This document shows, in pieces, positions 30,104 through 39,740 of a stretch of 64,000 nt of DNA. Source of the DNA: Pseudoduganella namucuonensis (lineage in GTDB: Bacteria > Pseudomonadota > Gammaproteobacteria > Burkholderiales > Burkholderiaceae_D); assembly GCF_900116645.1 (NCBI RefSeq), contig NZ_FPBO01000026.1:56238-120237 (forward strand). Reading direction: 5' to 3'. Position numbers and translations under genes: made by a program. Position 1 is the first letter of the stretch. Each line of letters opens with the position of its first letter. The notes beneath the pieces are model-generated. The model worked only from the letters and a program-made list of their open reading frames with translations, was not told the DNA's origin and did no database searches.

Positions 30104-30858
30104 GCGGCCAACCGAGGGTGCTCATCGTCGACGACGAGGCGCACGCGCGCATCAATTTGCGGCTGGCGCTGGAGGCGCTGCCCGGCTGGCGCGTGGCGGG
30201 CGAATGCGCCAGCGCCGCCGCCGCGCGCGCGCACCTGGCCTCCGACAGCGTGGACGTGCTGCTGCTGGACGTGCAGATGCCGCTCGAATCCGGGCTGGAA
30301 CTGGCGCGGGAACTCAGCCGGCTCGACTCCCCGCCGCTGGTGGTTTTCGTTACCGCCCATCGCGGCCACGCGCTGGAGGCGTTCGACGCGCACGCGCTCG
30401 ACTACGTCGTCAAGCCGGTGGACGAGCGCCGCCTGCGGCAGGCGCTGGAGCGCGCCGGCGCGCTGCTGGACCAGCGCGAAGCCTATGCGCGGGCGCTGCG
30501 CCTGTACACCGATCCCGCGCCCGGCTACTGGCGCTCGCTGACGGTACGCTCGGTGGGGCGGATCGACCGGGTCGACCTGGCCGACGTACTGTGGATAGAG
30601 AGCGCGGGGAACTATGTCTCGCTGCACCTGGCGCAGCGCGCGCTGCTGCATCGGAGCACGCTGGGGGAACTGGAGCGCTATCTCGATCCGGCCGATTTCC
30701 TTCGCATCCACCGGCGCGCGCTGGTGCGGCGCGGCCAGTTGCTCACGCTGCGCCAGACGCAGGAGGGCGGCTACGCGCTGGCGCTGCGCTGCGGGCAGGA
30801 ACTGGCCGTCAGCGAGCGTTATGCGGCGGCGGTCAAAGCGGCATTGCGCGGCAGTTGA
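30100..30858 (+). CDS. LytTR-family response regulator (second pair)
   Basis: The 252-residue protein has a receiver domain (D10-D11-E acidic pocket in VLIVDDEAH, phospho-acceptor D57 in LLLDVQMP, K in YVVKPV) and a C-terminal LytTR DNA-binding domain (DVLWIESAGNYVSLHL, FLRIHRRALVRRGQL). It is translationally coupled to the upstream kinase. A DUF6351 lipoprotein gene begins 91 bases downstream and could be part of its regulon. Confidence 0.92.
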   Translation: MSGQPRVLIVDDEAHARINLRLALEALPGWRVAGECASAAAARAHLASDSVDVLLLDVQMPLESGLELARELSRLDSPPLVVFVTAHRGHALEAFDAHALDYVVKPVDERRLRQALERAGALLDQREAYARALRLYTDPAPGYWRSLTVRSVGRIDRVDLADVLWIESAGNYVSLHLAQRALLHRSTLGELERYLDPADFLRIHRRALVRRGQLLTLRQTQEGGYALALRCGQELAVSERYAAAVKAALRGS

Positions 30859-30949
30859 CCGCTTGCCGCGCCGGTGCCCGGGAGGCGGCGAACGCGCGCT
30901 TTTTTGTGTACACTCGGGCAACATACCCACAACCGGGAGGCGCACCGTC

Positions 30950-32968
30950 ATGAGATCTTGGACAGCTTGGAAATCATCCGCCGCCTGCGCGGCCATCGCA
31001 ACGGGCCTGGCGGGATGCGGCCAAGTTCCCACCGCCGCCGATCCGGTTCCCGCGGCCGGCCTCGCACAGCAGCAACAGCAGCAGCCCTTCATCTGCCGCA
31101 CGCAGGAATCCGGCCTGGGCCAGCCGCTGGTGGACAACCAGGACGGCATCGGCCACCCGGTGTTCGACGAGACCACCAATCAGCTGGTCGGCCACAGCAG
31201 GAATTGCAACGTCAAGACGCGCGTCCAATACTTCTACTTCACGGGCGCCCGCTTCAAGCCCTTCGATCCCGCGACCGGCTACGCCAAGCCGCCCGAGGAC
31301 CTGAAGACCGCCAGCTACAAGGGCGCCGCGGTGCCGTTCGTCATCCGCGTCGAGGCGGGCACCATCAACCGCTTCATCTACACGGTCGCCATGCTGGCGC
31401 CCAAGGCCGACGCGCCGGAATGGAACCGCAAGCTGGTGTACTGGCTGCGCGGCGGCGTCGGCATCGGCCACCAGCAGGGCGTGGCCATGTGGTTCAACGA
31501 CGCGGTGAGCGGCTCCGAGCGCAAGTTGCTGCCGAAGATACTGGAGCAGGGCTACGCCATCGTCAGCTCGTCCGGCAACGAGACCGGCGTGCACTACAAC
31601 ATGCGCCTGGCCGAGCAGACGGCCGCGATGACCAAGGCGCACTTCGTCGCCACCTACGGCCAGCCTAAATTCACCATCGGCATAGGTGGTTCGGGCGGCG
31701 CTGTCCAGCAGTACATGTTCGCGCAGAACCGGCCGGGATTGCTGGATGGCGGCATCCCCATCCAGTCCTATCCGGACATGGTGACGCAGACCATCCCCAT
31801 CTCCGATTGCCCGCTGCTGGGACAGTACTTCAAGGAGGAGGTGGCGCTCGATCCCGCGTCGCCGTGGGCCAAGTGGAGCAACCAGACATGGATCGAGGGG
31901 ATGAGCGCCAGCGACACCTCGCGCAACTCCCTGTTCAGCGGCGTGACCGGATCGACCGAGTGCATCAACGGCTGGAAGATGGCGATGCCGACGGTGCTCA
32001 ACCCCCTGTTCAAGGACGACCGCTTCGACGTCGCCGCCAAGTTCTACCGCTACCCGTCCAACGCCCTCGCGAACGTGAAGTGGACGCACTGGAACGACCT
32101 GGCCGACGTGTACGGCACCGACAGCCAGGGCTATGCGCCGATTTCGGTGGACAACGTCGGCGTGCAATACGGCCTGCAGGCGCTGGCGCAAGGCCGGATC
32201 GGCGCCGATGAATTCTTGCGCGTCAACGCCTGCGCCGGCGGCTGGAAGGAGCAGCCGGACTTCGTGCCATGGGACCAGGGCGCCGACCCCTACGAGGCGC
32301 GCAACATGAAGCGCAGCGCGAGCTGCCGCGATCCGGCCGGCGCGCCCGCGCCGCGCAGGGAGGGCGACCTGTCCGCGATGCGCAAGGCCTATGCGTCCGG
32401 CCATGTGTTCACCGGCCAGCGCCTGGGCATACCGCTGATCGACCTGCGGCCCTATCTCGAGGCGGAGCTGAACATGCACAACTCGCGTCAATCCTTCTCG
32501 GTGCGCGCGCGCCTGCTGGAGGCGAATGCGGCGGAAGCGAAGAACCAGGTGATCTGGTTCACGCGGGCGGACACGGACCTGGCCAACGCCGTGGTGGAGG
32601 CCTTGTCGGTGCTGGACCGCCGCCTGAGCGACGGCGCGGCGCCCGCCGAATTCACCGACCGCTGCGTGGACGCCAAGGGCGCGGTGATCGCGTCCGGCCC
32701 GAACGTGTGGGACGGCATCCTGAACAAGGCGCCGCCGGGCGCGTGCGCCAAGGCGTATCCGATCTACACCAGTCCGCGCATGGTGGCGGGGGAGTCGATC
32801 AAGGGCGACATCTTCAAGTGCGCCTTGAAACCGGTGGCCGCCGCGCTGGCCGATGGCACCTATCCCGCCACCGTGCGGTTCACCGCGCAGCAGCAGGCCT
32901 GGCTGCACAGGATCTTCCCGCAGGGCGTGTGCGACTACAGCAAGGGCGACGTGGGGCGGCCCGGGTAG
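30950..32968 (+). CDS. DUF6351 family lipoprotein, alpha/beta-hydrolase-like
   Basis: The 672-residue protein has a type II signal peptide with lipobox LAGC (AIATGLAGCGQ) and a glutamine run after it, so it should be lipid-anchored. The body matches DUF6351: KLVYWLRGGVGIGHQQG, then GIGGSGGAVQQYMFAQNRPGLLDG, where the Ser of GGSGG sits at a nucleophile-elbow position, and conserved Cys pairs. The length agrees with the family. A tannase/feruloyl-esterase-like hydrolysis is plausible but not shown. GGGAGG precedes the ATG. Confidence 0.8.
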   Translation: MRSWTAWKSSAACAAIATGLAGCGQVPTAADPVPAAGLAQQQQQQPFICRTQESGLGQPLVDNQDGIGHPVFDETTNQLVGHSRNCNVKTRVQYFYFTGARFKPFDPATGYAKPPEDLKTASYKGAAVPFVIRVEAGTINRFIYTVAMLAPKADAPEWNRKLVYWLRGGVGIGHQQGVAMWFNDAVSGSERKLLPKILEQGYAIVSSSGNETGVHYNMRLAEQTAAMTKAHFVATYGQPKFTIGIGGSGGAVQQYMFAQNRPGLLDGGIPIQSYPDMVTQTIPISDCPLLGQYFKEEVALDPASPWAKWSNQTWIEGMSASDTSRNSLFSGVTGSTECINGWKMAMPTVLNPLFKDDRFDVAAKFYRYPSNALANVKWTHWNDLADVYGTDSQGYAPISVDNVGVQYGLQALAQGRIGADEFLRVNACAGGWKEQPDFVPWDQGADPYEARNMKRSASCRDPAGAPAPRREGDLSAMRKAYASGHVFTGQRLGIPLIDLRPYLEAELNMHNSRQSFSVRARLLEANAAEAKNQVIWFTRADTDLANAVVEALSVLDRRLSDGAAPAEFTDRCVDAKGAVIASGPNVWDGILNKAPPGACAKAYPIYTSPRMVAGESIKGDIFKCALKPVAAALADGTYPATVRFTAQQQAWLHRIFPQGVCDYSKGDVGRPG

Positions 32969-32980
32969 CGGCCCGGCGCC

Positions 32981-33733
32981 TTATTGCGCGGGCGCCTCGG
33001 GCGGCGGCGCCCAGCGCGTGTAGCGCGCGTTGATGCGCTCATAGGTGCCGTCCTGGCGCATCTCCGCCAGCGCCTTGTTCAGCTTGAGCACGATGTCGCC
33101 GGACAGGTCGTGGTGGCAGCCCAGGTACAGGTCCGAGTGGCCGAAGGTCAGCACCGGCACGATGCGCCCCGTCATTCCCGCCGCCGCCGTGATGGACACG
33201 CCGCGCTGGCGCGAAACGGCCCAATACTCGAAACGGTTGGCGACCAGCTTGGCGGGATTGAGCGAATCGGTCGGGGTCGGGTCCACCCGGAACTTGTTCG
33301 CCACCAGCCACTGCGTGATGACGTCCGACGCGGAGCCGCCGATCAGCGCGGAGCGCACGTCCTCCAGGCTGCGCGGGGCCAGCTTGTCCTCGGCGCGCGC
33401 GTACAGCACCCAGTCCATCTGCGCGATCGGGCCCACCCACTGGAACTGGTCCTCCCGCTCCTTGGTGCGCGCCATCGAAAAGGCGCAGTGCCCGGGCAGG
33501 TCGTGCGCGGACTGGTAGGCGCGAGGCCAGGGGGTGAAGCGCAGCGTGTAGGGCACGCCGGCGCGCTTGAACATCTCCTCCACCTTCTCCGTGGACAGGC
33601 CGACGACGCGGCCATCGGTCTGCATATTGTGCGGCGGGTCGTGCGCCGTCACCAGCGACAGCGGCGCGGCAAGCGCCGCGGGCAGGGCGAGCGTTGCGAG
33701 CAGGGACAGGCAGGGGAGGGCCTTGTTGCGCAT
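32981..33733 (-). CDS. Periplasmic solute-binding protein, family 3-like
   Basis: The 250-residue protein has a signal peptide (MRNKALPCLSLLATLALPAALA) and an SBP_bac_3 fold as seen in amino-acid binding proteins: PPHNMQTDGRVVGLSTEKVEEMF, FTPWPRAYQSA, and NKALAEMRQDGTYERINARY at the end. No permease genes are adjacent; many orphan members of this group are extracellular sensors. An alternative ATG at 33751 adds six residues; neither start has a clear ribosome-binding site. It is convergent with the DUF6351 gene and divergent from the TonB receptor. Confidence 0.85.
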   Translation of the reverse strand: MRNKALPCLSLLATLALPAALAAPLSLVTAHDPPHNMQTDGRVVGLSTEKVEEMFKRAGVPYTLRFTPWPRAYQSAHDLPGHCAFSMARTKEREDQFQWVGPIAQMDWVLYARAEDKLAPRSLEDVRSALIGGSASDVITQWLVANKFRVDPTPTDSLNPAKLVANRFEYWAVSRQRGVSITAAAGMTGRIVPVLTFGHSDLYLGCHHDLSGDIVLKLNKALAEMRQDGTYERINARYTRWAPPPEAPAQ

Positions 33734-33776
33734 GTGACGATTATATTGCATATCACATTCTGAAAAATGAATGTTG

Positions 33777-33805
33777 TTGCGTTTGTTGTATCGGATATAT
33801 ATAAT
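33777..33805 (+). promoter_or_regulatory. Putative sigma70 promoter upstream of TonB receptor
   Basis: TTGCGT (33777-33782) and a perfect TATAAT (33800-33805) with a 17-base spacer. A transcript starting near 33812 would meet a terminator hairpin about 30 bases later (33840-33868), before the receptor start at 33946. Confidence 0.6.
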
Positions 33806-33839
33806 TCCGACAAAATTTCCCCGACCGGGACAATGACAC

Positions 33840-33872
33840 AAAAGGCCGCGCCCATCACGCGGCCTTTTGCTT
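33840..33872 (+). terminator. Intrinsic terminator in the TonB receptor leader (attenuator or small RNA end)
   Basis: AAAAGGCCGCG (33840-33850) pairs with CGCGGCCTTTT (33858-33868) over a 7-base loop. It lies between the promoter at 33777 and the receptor gene, so it either attenuates the receptor or ends a short RNA of about 60 nt. Confidence 0.65.
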
Positions 33873-33945
33873 TGCCCGGACACCAGAACAATGCGGGAAT
33901 AGGGAGACACTTCGACAACGAGGCACGACCCATAAGGAATGTGAA

Positions 33946-36162
33946 ATGATCAAGATGTCCAAGATGCACAAGCGTCTCTCCCGCACCGGCCGCGCCGTAC
34001 TGGCCCTCAGCGCCCTGGCGCCCGCCGGCGTGGCGATGGCCCAGGAAGTCCAGCAGCAAGTCCAGGCCGGCCAGCTGGAAACCGTGACCGTGACGGCGCA
34101 GCGCCGCACCGAAAACATCCGCGACGTGCCGGTGTCCGTGTCGGCCCTGAAGGACGAAAAGCTGGACGTGATCCTCTCCGGCGGCCAGGACATCCGCGTC
34201 CTCTCCGGCAAGGTGCCCAGCCTGAACGTGGAATCGTCCACCGGCCGCGTGTTCCCGCGCTTCTACATCCGCGGCTACGGCAACGCCGACTTCAGCACCT
34301 TCGCCTCGCAACCCGTGTCGCTGATCTACGATGACGTGGTGCAGGAGAACCCCATCCTCAAGGGCTACCCGATGTTCGACCTGGCCGGCGTGGAAGTGCT
34401 GCGCGGCCCGCAAGGCACGCTGTTCGGCCGCAACACGCCGGCCGGCGTGGTCAAATTCGAATCCGCGAAGCCGAGCCTGAAAGGCATCGAGGGCTATTAC
34501 AACCTGTCCTACGCCACCCACGGCACCGCCAACGTGGAAGGTGCCGTCAACGTGCCGCTGTCGAGCGAATGGGCGATGCGCGCCTCCGTGCTGCGCCAGC
34601 ACCGCGACGACTACGTGTCCAACGTTTTCACCGGTGAAAACGACTCGATGGAAGGCTACAACGAGCACGCCGAGCGCGTGCAGTTCCTGTACAAGCCCAA
34701 CGCCGCCTTCAACGCGCTGTTCAATGTGCACCAGCGCACCGGCGCCGGCAGCTCGCGCCTGTTCCGCGCCAACATCATCAAGAAGGGCACGAACGACCTG
34801 GTGGACGGCTTCGACGCCGAGAAGATCTACACCAACGGCCGGAACTACCAGAGCCTGAAAACCCAGGGCGGCAACGTGCGCCTGAGCTGGGACCTGGGCG
34901 CGGTGAAGCTGTACTCCATCACCGGCTACGAATCCGTGGCGCGCTACGTGAGCCGCGGCGACATCGACGGCGGCAACCCCACCAACGCCCCGGCCGTGCC
35001 GTTCCAGGTGGAGACGGCCGGCAGCATCCCCGACCTGAAGCAGTACTCGCAGGAGTTCCGCGTTGAATCGAAGCTGGCCGGCCCGTTGAACTGGCAGGCC
35101 GGCGTGTACTACTTCGACGAGGACGCCACCGGCTCCACCGACAACTTCAACGTCGCCGGCGCCCGCACCACGCGCGTGACCAGCAACCAGCAGAACACCG
35201 CCTGGGCGGCCTTTGGCTCCGTGAACTACGCCGTCAGCGACGCGTTCACCGTGCGCGGCGGCCTGCGCTACACCAAGGACAAGAAGGACTTCGCCACGCT
35301 GGAAACCATCAACACCGTGCTGACCGGCGCGCCGACGGTGGGCATCAGCAAGGACAAGTTCAACTGGGACCTGAGCGGCACCTACGCGCTGAACAAGGAC
35401 GTGAGCGTGTACGGCCGCGTGGCGACCGGCTTCCGCGCGCCGAGCATCGCGGCCGCGTCCACCGCCGTGCCGATCACCGTGGCCGACGCGGAGACCATCG
35501 TCTCGTACGAGGCCGGCGTGAAGGCCGACCTGCTGAACCGCCGCGCCCGCGCCGCGCTGAGCGTGTACGACTACGACGTGAAGAACCAGCAGCTGACCGT
35601 GGTGGGTGGCAACTCCAACGTGACGAAGCTGATCAACGCCGCCAAGACCAAGGGCCGCGGCATCGAAGCCGAGATCGAAGGCTTCGTGACCAACGACTTC
35701 AAGGTCGCGCTGAGCGGCAGCTACAACTTCACCGAGATCAACGACCCGTCGCTGTCGGTGAACAAGTGCGCGCAATGCACGGTGCTGGACCCGATCAACG
35801 CGTCCGGCCGCGTGGTTATCGACGGCAACGCGCTGCCGCAGGCGCCGAAGTGGATATTCAACGCCAGCGCGCGCTACAACTGGCCGCTGGCCGACGGCAA
35901 CCTGTTCGTGCTGACCGACTGGTCCTACCGCAGCAAGGTGAACTTCTTCCTGTACGAGTCGGTGGAGTTCACCGGCAAGGCCATGACCGAGGGCGGCCTG
36001 CGCGTGGGTTACAACTGGGCGGGCGGCAAGTACGAGGTGGCCGCGTTCGGCCGCAACATCACCGACACCCAGCGCATCACCGGTGGCATCGACTTCAACA
36101 ACCTGACCGGCTTCATCAACGAGCCGCGGCAGTGGGGCGTGCAGTTCAAGGGCAGTTTCTAA
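33946..36162 (+). CDS. TonB-dependent receptor
   Basis: The 738-residue outer-membrane receptor has a signal peptide (ending GVAMAQ), a plug domain starting with the TonB-box-like ETVTVTAQRRTENIRDVPVSV, the plug motif VLRGPQGTLFGRNTPAG, and a 22-strand barrel ending in QFKGSF with the expected terminal Phe. The sequence style (RRTENIRDVPVSVSAL, RNTPAGVVKFESAKPS) matches receptors of the catechol/siderophore or carbohydrate type in this family; the substrate is not readable. AAGGAAT precedes the ATG. The divergent solute-binding protein may be related. Confidence 0.93.
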   Translation: MIKMSKMHKRLSRTGRAVLALSALAPAGVAMAQEVQQQVQAGQLETVTVTAQRRTENIRDVPVSVSALKDEKLDVILSGGQDIRVLSGKVPSLNVESSTGRVFPRFYIRGYGNADFSTFASQPVSLIYDDVVQENPILKGYPMFDLAGVEVLRGPQGTLFGRNTPAGVVKFESAKPSLKGIEGYYNLSYATHGTANVEGAVNVPLSSEWAMRASVLRQHRDDYVSNVFTGENDSMEGYNEHAERVQFLYKPNAAFNALFNVHQRTGAGSSRLFRANIIKKGTNDLVDGFDAEKIYTNGRNYQSLKTQGGNVRLSWDLGAVKLYSITGYESVARYVSRGDIDGGNPTNAPAVPFQVETAGSIPDLKQYSQEFRVESKLAGPLNWQAGVYYFDEDATGSTDNFNVAGARTTRVTSNQQNTAWAAFGSVNYAVSDAFTVRGGLRYTKDKKDFATLETINTVLTGAPTVGISKDKFNWDLSGTYALNKDVSVYGRVATGFRAPSIAAASTAVPITVADAETIVSYEAGVKADLLNRRARAALSVYDYDVKNQQLTVVGGNSNVTKLINAAKTKGRGIEAEIEGFVTNDFKVALSGSYNFTEINDPSLSVNKCAQCTVLDPINASGRVVIDGNALPQAPKWIFNASARYNWPLADGNLFVLTDWSYRSKVNFFLYESVEFTGKAMTEGGLRVGYNWAGGKYEVAAFGRNITDTQRITGGIDFNNLTGFINEPRQWGVQFKGSF

Positions 36163-36227
36163 GCCCAGGTTGGCTGTCCGGCCAAAGGCGGTAAACGCTG
36201 CGGTTGGACAGCCTGGCCAACGGCCGC

Positions 36228-36233
36228 TATAAT
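36228..36233 (+). promoter_or_regulatory. tRNA-Asn promoter -10 (copy 3)
   Basis: TATAAT at 36228-36233 with TTGGAC (36204-36209) 18 bases upstream and a GCGGCC discriminator. Confidence 0.65.
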
Positions 36234-36245
36234 TGCGGCCTCAAT

Positions 36246-36321
36246 TCCCTGATAGCTCAGTCGGTAGAGCGACGGACTGTTAATCCGCAGGTCCCTGGTT
36301 CGAGTCCAGGTCGGGGAGCCA
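36246..36321 (+). tRNA. tRNA-Asn (GTT), copy 3, left boundary of the island
   Basis: Identical 76-nt tRNA-Asn with CCA. The 3' half is repeated at 43751-43796, which makes this copy the probable attachment site of the AT-richer island that follows. A weak terminator (AACCCA/TGGGTT, then T-run, 36341-36369) lies downstream. Confidence 0.98.
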
Positions 36322-36425
36322 GAATTTGCTGCATGCCTAGAACCCAGCCCTTACCCGGTTGGGTTTTTTGCTTTCTAGGGCCAGTTTATTTGGCCGCTGG
36401 GAGAGCGTTGCGGGGCTGCTATGTC

Positions 36426-36550
36426 CGAGGGCATGGGGAGCGCTCCCGCGTGGCGTCTGGGGCACTATGCAGGCCTTGGTCGAATGGAGGAGGGCCTCAG
36501 GGAGCTTGGGAACTCGCATCAGATAAATGTCGGCGATCGCCCCAAAGCAG
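36426..36550 (+). repeat. 125-nt direct repeat, copy A
   Basis: From CGAGGGCATGG to CCCCAAAGCAG this stretch matches 39741-39865 in the same orientation at roughly 85-90% identity with equal overall length. Similarity extends weakly upstream (GTTGCGGGGCTGC). Together the copies bracket the STAS/ATPase and HEPN genes. The remainder of the 338-base gap between tRNA and the ATPase gene shows no other feature. Confidence 0.85.
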
Positions 36551-36659
36551 ATTCACAAAATATCGAAAGAAACTCCAACTCCACAGTAAGCTACCGAATG
36601 CGAGGGACGAAAGGGATACGGCCGACAACTCAACGAGGCTTCACCGTGGCCACTGTTGG

Positions 36660-37796
36660 CTAACTCATCCTAGACATTCCTGACGCTCGGCGTGAAACAC
36701 CGGATATGCCGGCTTCCTTTTCTCCGCATTGAATAATATCGTCCAGCACGCTACTAAAGCTGTGCGGAACCACAGTAAGGCGTAGTCCAAAATAAGTTCC
36801 TTGGAACGAGGTCGAGTCGACTCGGCGCACATGTTTTTGTCCAGTCATTTGTGCTGAGCCACTGCCAAATACAAACCACCCAAAGTTCGCTGCAAGTTCA
36901 GTTAGCACGAACAGCCCGAACCCCGAATTGCCATAGGTATTTGGTTCATCTTTCAATAAGAGTCCGGTTCTACTTACACCGGGCCGAACGGCCATACGGA
37001 TAGCTTGTTCATCATCAGGAAGTTCACTGTCCGGCATCAATGTGGCTGTTAGTCCAACCCCTTCATCAATAATCGCAATTTCAACCTCGCCATTCGCCCA
37101 GCGCTGGCCGCTGATAAAGCACTCATCCACTTGCGCATGCTCAAATACATTTCGAATGATCTCACGCATGCAGTATGCGTAAGTTCGCAACTCTTCAGAG
37201 TCATCGCCAGAGCCAGCGACCACCGCTGCCAAGCTGCGAGAGACTTCCAGAATGGCGTCATACCAAGCCGTTATTCCTTCTGTATCTAAATCGACTGGGG
37301 GCCTAGCGAGATGCGTAATCGGAAGATAGCGTGCTGATCCTTTTGCTTCACCGATCAACCTTCCTTCGTCTATGTGAATGAAATCGAAGAACCCGAGATG
37401 CATTAGGTAGCTGTGCGCCTGCACCGATTGCTCTATGCCTCGATGCCAGGATTGGTAGCCACAAGAATGTCGGTACTCACGTCATTCACGTAATTTAGAG
37501 CCAGCTACAAGCATCGCTGTCGGAGTTGAATATCTCAAGCGACTAAAGTCGATAGCAACGTTATCCAAGTCACGTGTGGCATCCAATTCCTCCAATAGCC
37601 GAAATATGCTTGCGCGATCGAAGCGTGCGGGGATCGATATATCCACTGATGTCCTTTTGGAATCAGAGTTGCTTAAACAAAATTGTATGTCGAAAGGCGG
37701 GTTGCTTATCGCCGTAGCACTTAGTCGTAAATGGTATTTAAGGTCGCTCTCGGTCGATAAATGTGTTTTGCTTTGTGTGCAATTCGAGAATCGCAT
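36660..37796 (-). pseudogene. STAS-like (DUF4325) plus GHKL ATPase protein with in-frame TGA
   Basis: Two open stretches in the same frame (37796-37485 and 37481-36660) are separated by a single TGA at 37484-37482, where the flanking context (SKLRE-stop-REYRHSCGYQSWHRG) reads on smoothly. The N-terminal part looks like a DUF4325/STAS-like domain (VDISIPARFDRASIFRLLEEL, IDFSRLRYSTPTAMLVAG). The C-terminal part is a GHKL ATPase with N-box REIIRNVFEHAQ, IIDEGVGL and GNSGFGLFVLTEL, as in anti-sigma-factor kinases. Either one nonsense mutation has split the gene or the TGA is read through. It overlaps the HEPN gene by 59 bases. Confidence 0.7.
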
Positions 37797-39087
37797 CCAG
37801 TTCAGTCTCGAGTATTAGCCATAAATATTTTCGACTAAGTTCGCTCATGGCAGTATCACGGCCATTGAGGGTATTAGTTGCTCCATGAACTAATTTTGAT
37901 CGCAATTTGTAAATTTCGCGCACATCGACCCGTATGCATGAACGTTGGACAGGAATGCTGCCAAGCAGGAATGCACATCTGTCCGCGAGACGTTCCGTGA
38001 TTCCGCCCGATTCGCTTTCCTCTCCAAGGGCAGCTTCAATACCGATACATGTGCTGATGTAACTTGGTACAGTCTCGTCATCTGCCATCGCATCGAAGGC
38101 CCATTCAAAAGCGCTCCTCAATGACCTAGTCTGTTCCTCATTGATTCGCTCTACAAGTAACGAGTACGAGCTCGATAACAAATTTTGTAAGTCGCGCTGC
38201 ATGTCGCTATTGGAAATTACAGGTGGCCGAACCTGTCTCATTCCCCCGATGGTGTAAATTCTTATTCTAGTTAAATAATTTGACAAATTACGGCTGAGTT
38301 GAATGCGTCTAACCGGGCGACCATTTGCAAATGACTCCGTTGCCAAGGCGGTAAGGGCTGGATGAGCGAGAACGTCACTATCTGGACCAGTGCTTAACTT
38401 GTGAAAACCAGGATGAAAGCCATCGACCGCGAATGCGTTCTTAATAACGCCCATTTGAACACACCGCTTTAAGATAGAAGTCGCACTTAGCATGGCTGAC
38501 TGTGTACGGGAAGATGATAAATATCCGCTGATCGTAACCCTTAAAAATGTTTGAGTATTGTCAACTTCGACGTCTGCCGAACTGCCAGTATCTGAAACCA
38601 TACCTTGGAAGGTTGACTCTGCCGACAAGAAGTCAGACTTACGGCCGAAATCCCGGCTAACGAGCTGTATCGATGAACAGAACTCGGTGTCCGGAATAGT
38701 CTGCATCTGAGGCAGTGGAAAGAAAACTTGATAAGTTCGCGGAATCTCTGCTAATGCGTTTATCAATTCCTCGCTTAGTAATCTCGCCTTTTCGACAGAA
38801 AGAGGTCTAGCTCGAAGCTTTAGTCCAACATTGAGTCGACGCAATATCGGCCTAGCTTCCTCAAAGAGAAAAGTAACTATGTCATCCGCTGACATCCAAT
38901 CGCCGAAATACTTTAAGGCAGACTCGGCAAAAATATGAGTTGCTGGGTTCCACGCTGCAAGTATTTCGTTATCGATGACGGTCATGCCACTTAGTGTCGC
39001 AGCAAGTTTTATTGCAAGCGCTCGCCTAGCCTCATCCCCAAACTTTGCACGTGTATGTCGGCTTTCTTTGTTATCGTTTATTGCCAT
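37738..39087 (-). CDS. HEPN-domain protein (ApeA-like)
   Basis: The 449-residue protein carries a C-terminal helical HEPN-like region: YISTCIGIEAALGEESE, ITERLADRCAFLLG, then REIYKLRSKLVHGA with R396-x4-H401, the RNase motif of active HEPN domains. The N-terminal 300 residues match no family I know. The base composition is clearly AT-richer than core genes. HEPN RNases are common in phage-defence and toxin systems, and its overlap with a STAS/ATPase gene inside a tRNA-bounded island supports that reading, but function is inferred. Confidence 0.65.
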   Translation of the reverse strand: MAINDNKESRHTRAKFGDEARRALAIKLAATLSGMTVIDNEILAAWNPATHIFAESALKYFGDWMSADDIVTFLFEEARPILRRLNVGLKLRARPLSVEKARLLSEELINALAEIPRTYQVFFPLPQMQTIPDTEFCSSIQLVSRDFGRKSDFLSAESTFQGMVSDTGSSADVEVDNTQTFLRVTISGYLSSSRTQSAMLSATSILKRCVQMGVIKNAFAVDGFHPGFHKLSTGPDSDVLAHPALTALATESFANGRPVRRIQLSRNLSNYLTRIRIYTIGGMRQVRPPVISNSDMQRDLQNLLSSSYSLLVERINEEQTRSLRSAFEWAFDAMADDETVPSYISTCIGIEAALGEESESGGITERLADRCAFLLGSIPVQRSCIRVDVREIYKLRSKLVHGATNTLNGRDTAMSELSRKYLWLILETELDAILELHTKQNTFIDRERP

Positions 39088-39740
39088 ATTTATGTCGCGT
39101 GGTCAATCGATCGATCTGATCTGAGAAGTGAAGACGGCCCTGTTTGCTAAGTTGCTAAAAGGCAAGTCGCGCTATATGATGCCGGTGCCTATGACAAGAA
39201 GGATAGATGAAACTCAAATCGACCAGCATAGTCGTCCTTGTTTAATTGTACTAACCTTCTAGCTAGAAAAGTCACCATTTCTCCAATGAGGAAGCATCGC
39301 TTTACTTCCTAGAAAGTTAGTAAGCGGGAAAAGCGTACTGTCTCTCATTTCCCTGACCATTTAACGTCATATTCGTCGCAGGCTTCACCTTCCACTCATC
39401 TAGTTCAAAGTTACATCTTATTCGTCAGTAGACACTATGACAAGGGTTTGTCAGCGTTTAGTTACTCACGGGCCGGATGCATATCGCCATCTTACGGGGG
39501 GCGCAAATTGTCGTTAGGTGACCGACTACTTTGGTCAAGCTCAGACCCGAGCAGGATAACATGTTGCTCAAGGGGAAGTTCATACGTTCTCACGTCGGAA
39601 CTCAAGGCTAAGTGGGGGAGCTCGAGTAGGACCGTAAGTGTAGAGTCAACTGTGGCTTCACTCGTGGACTCTTGGACAAGGTTTCTGAGGCGCAGAGAGG
39701 CCGTTGCAGGGCTGCGGCCCCTGACTGATAGCTGGGATAG
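39088..39740. other. AT-rich non-coding stretch inside the island
   Basis: No supportable gene on either strand in 653 bases. Short frames here have no ribosome-binding site or recognisable motif. It should contain the promoter of the minus-strand HEPN operon. Its right end runs into direct repeat copy B. Confidence 0.5.
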
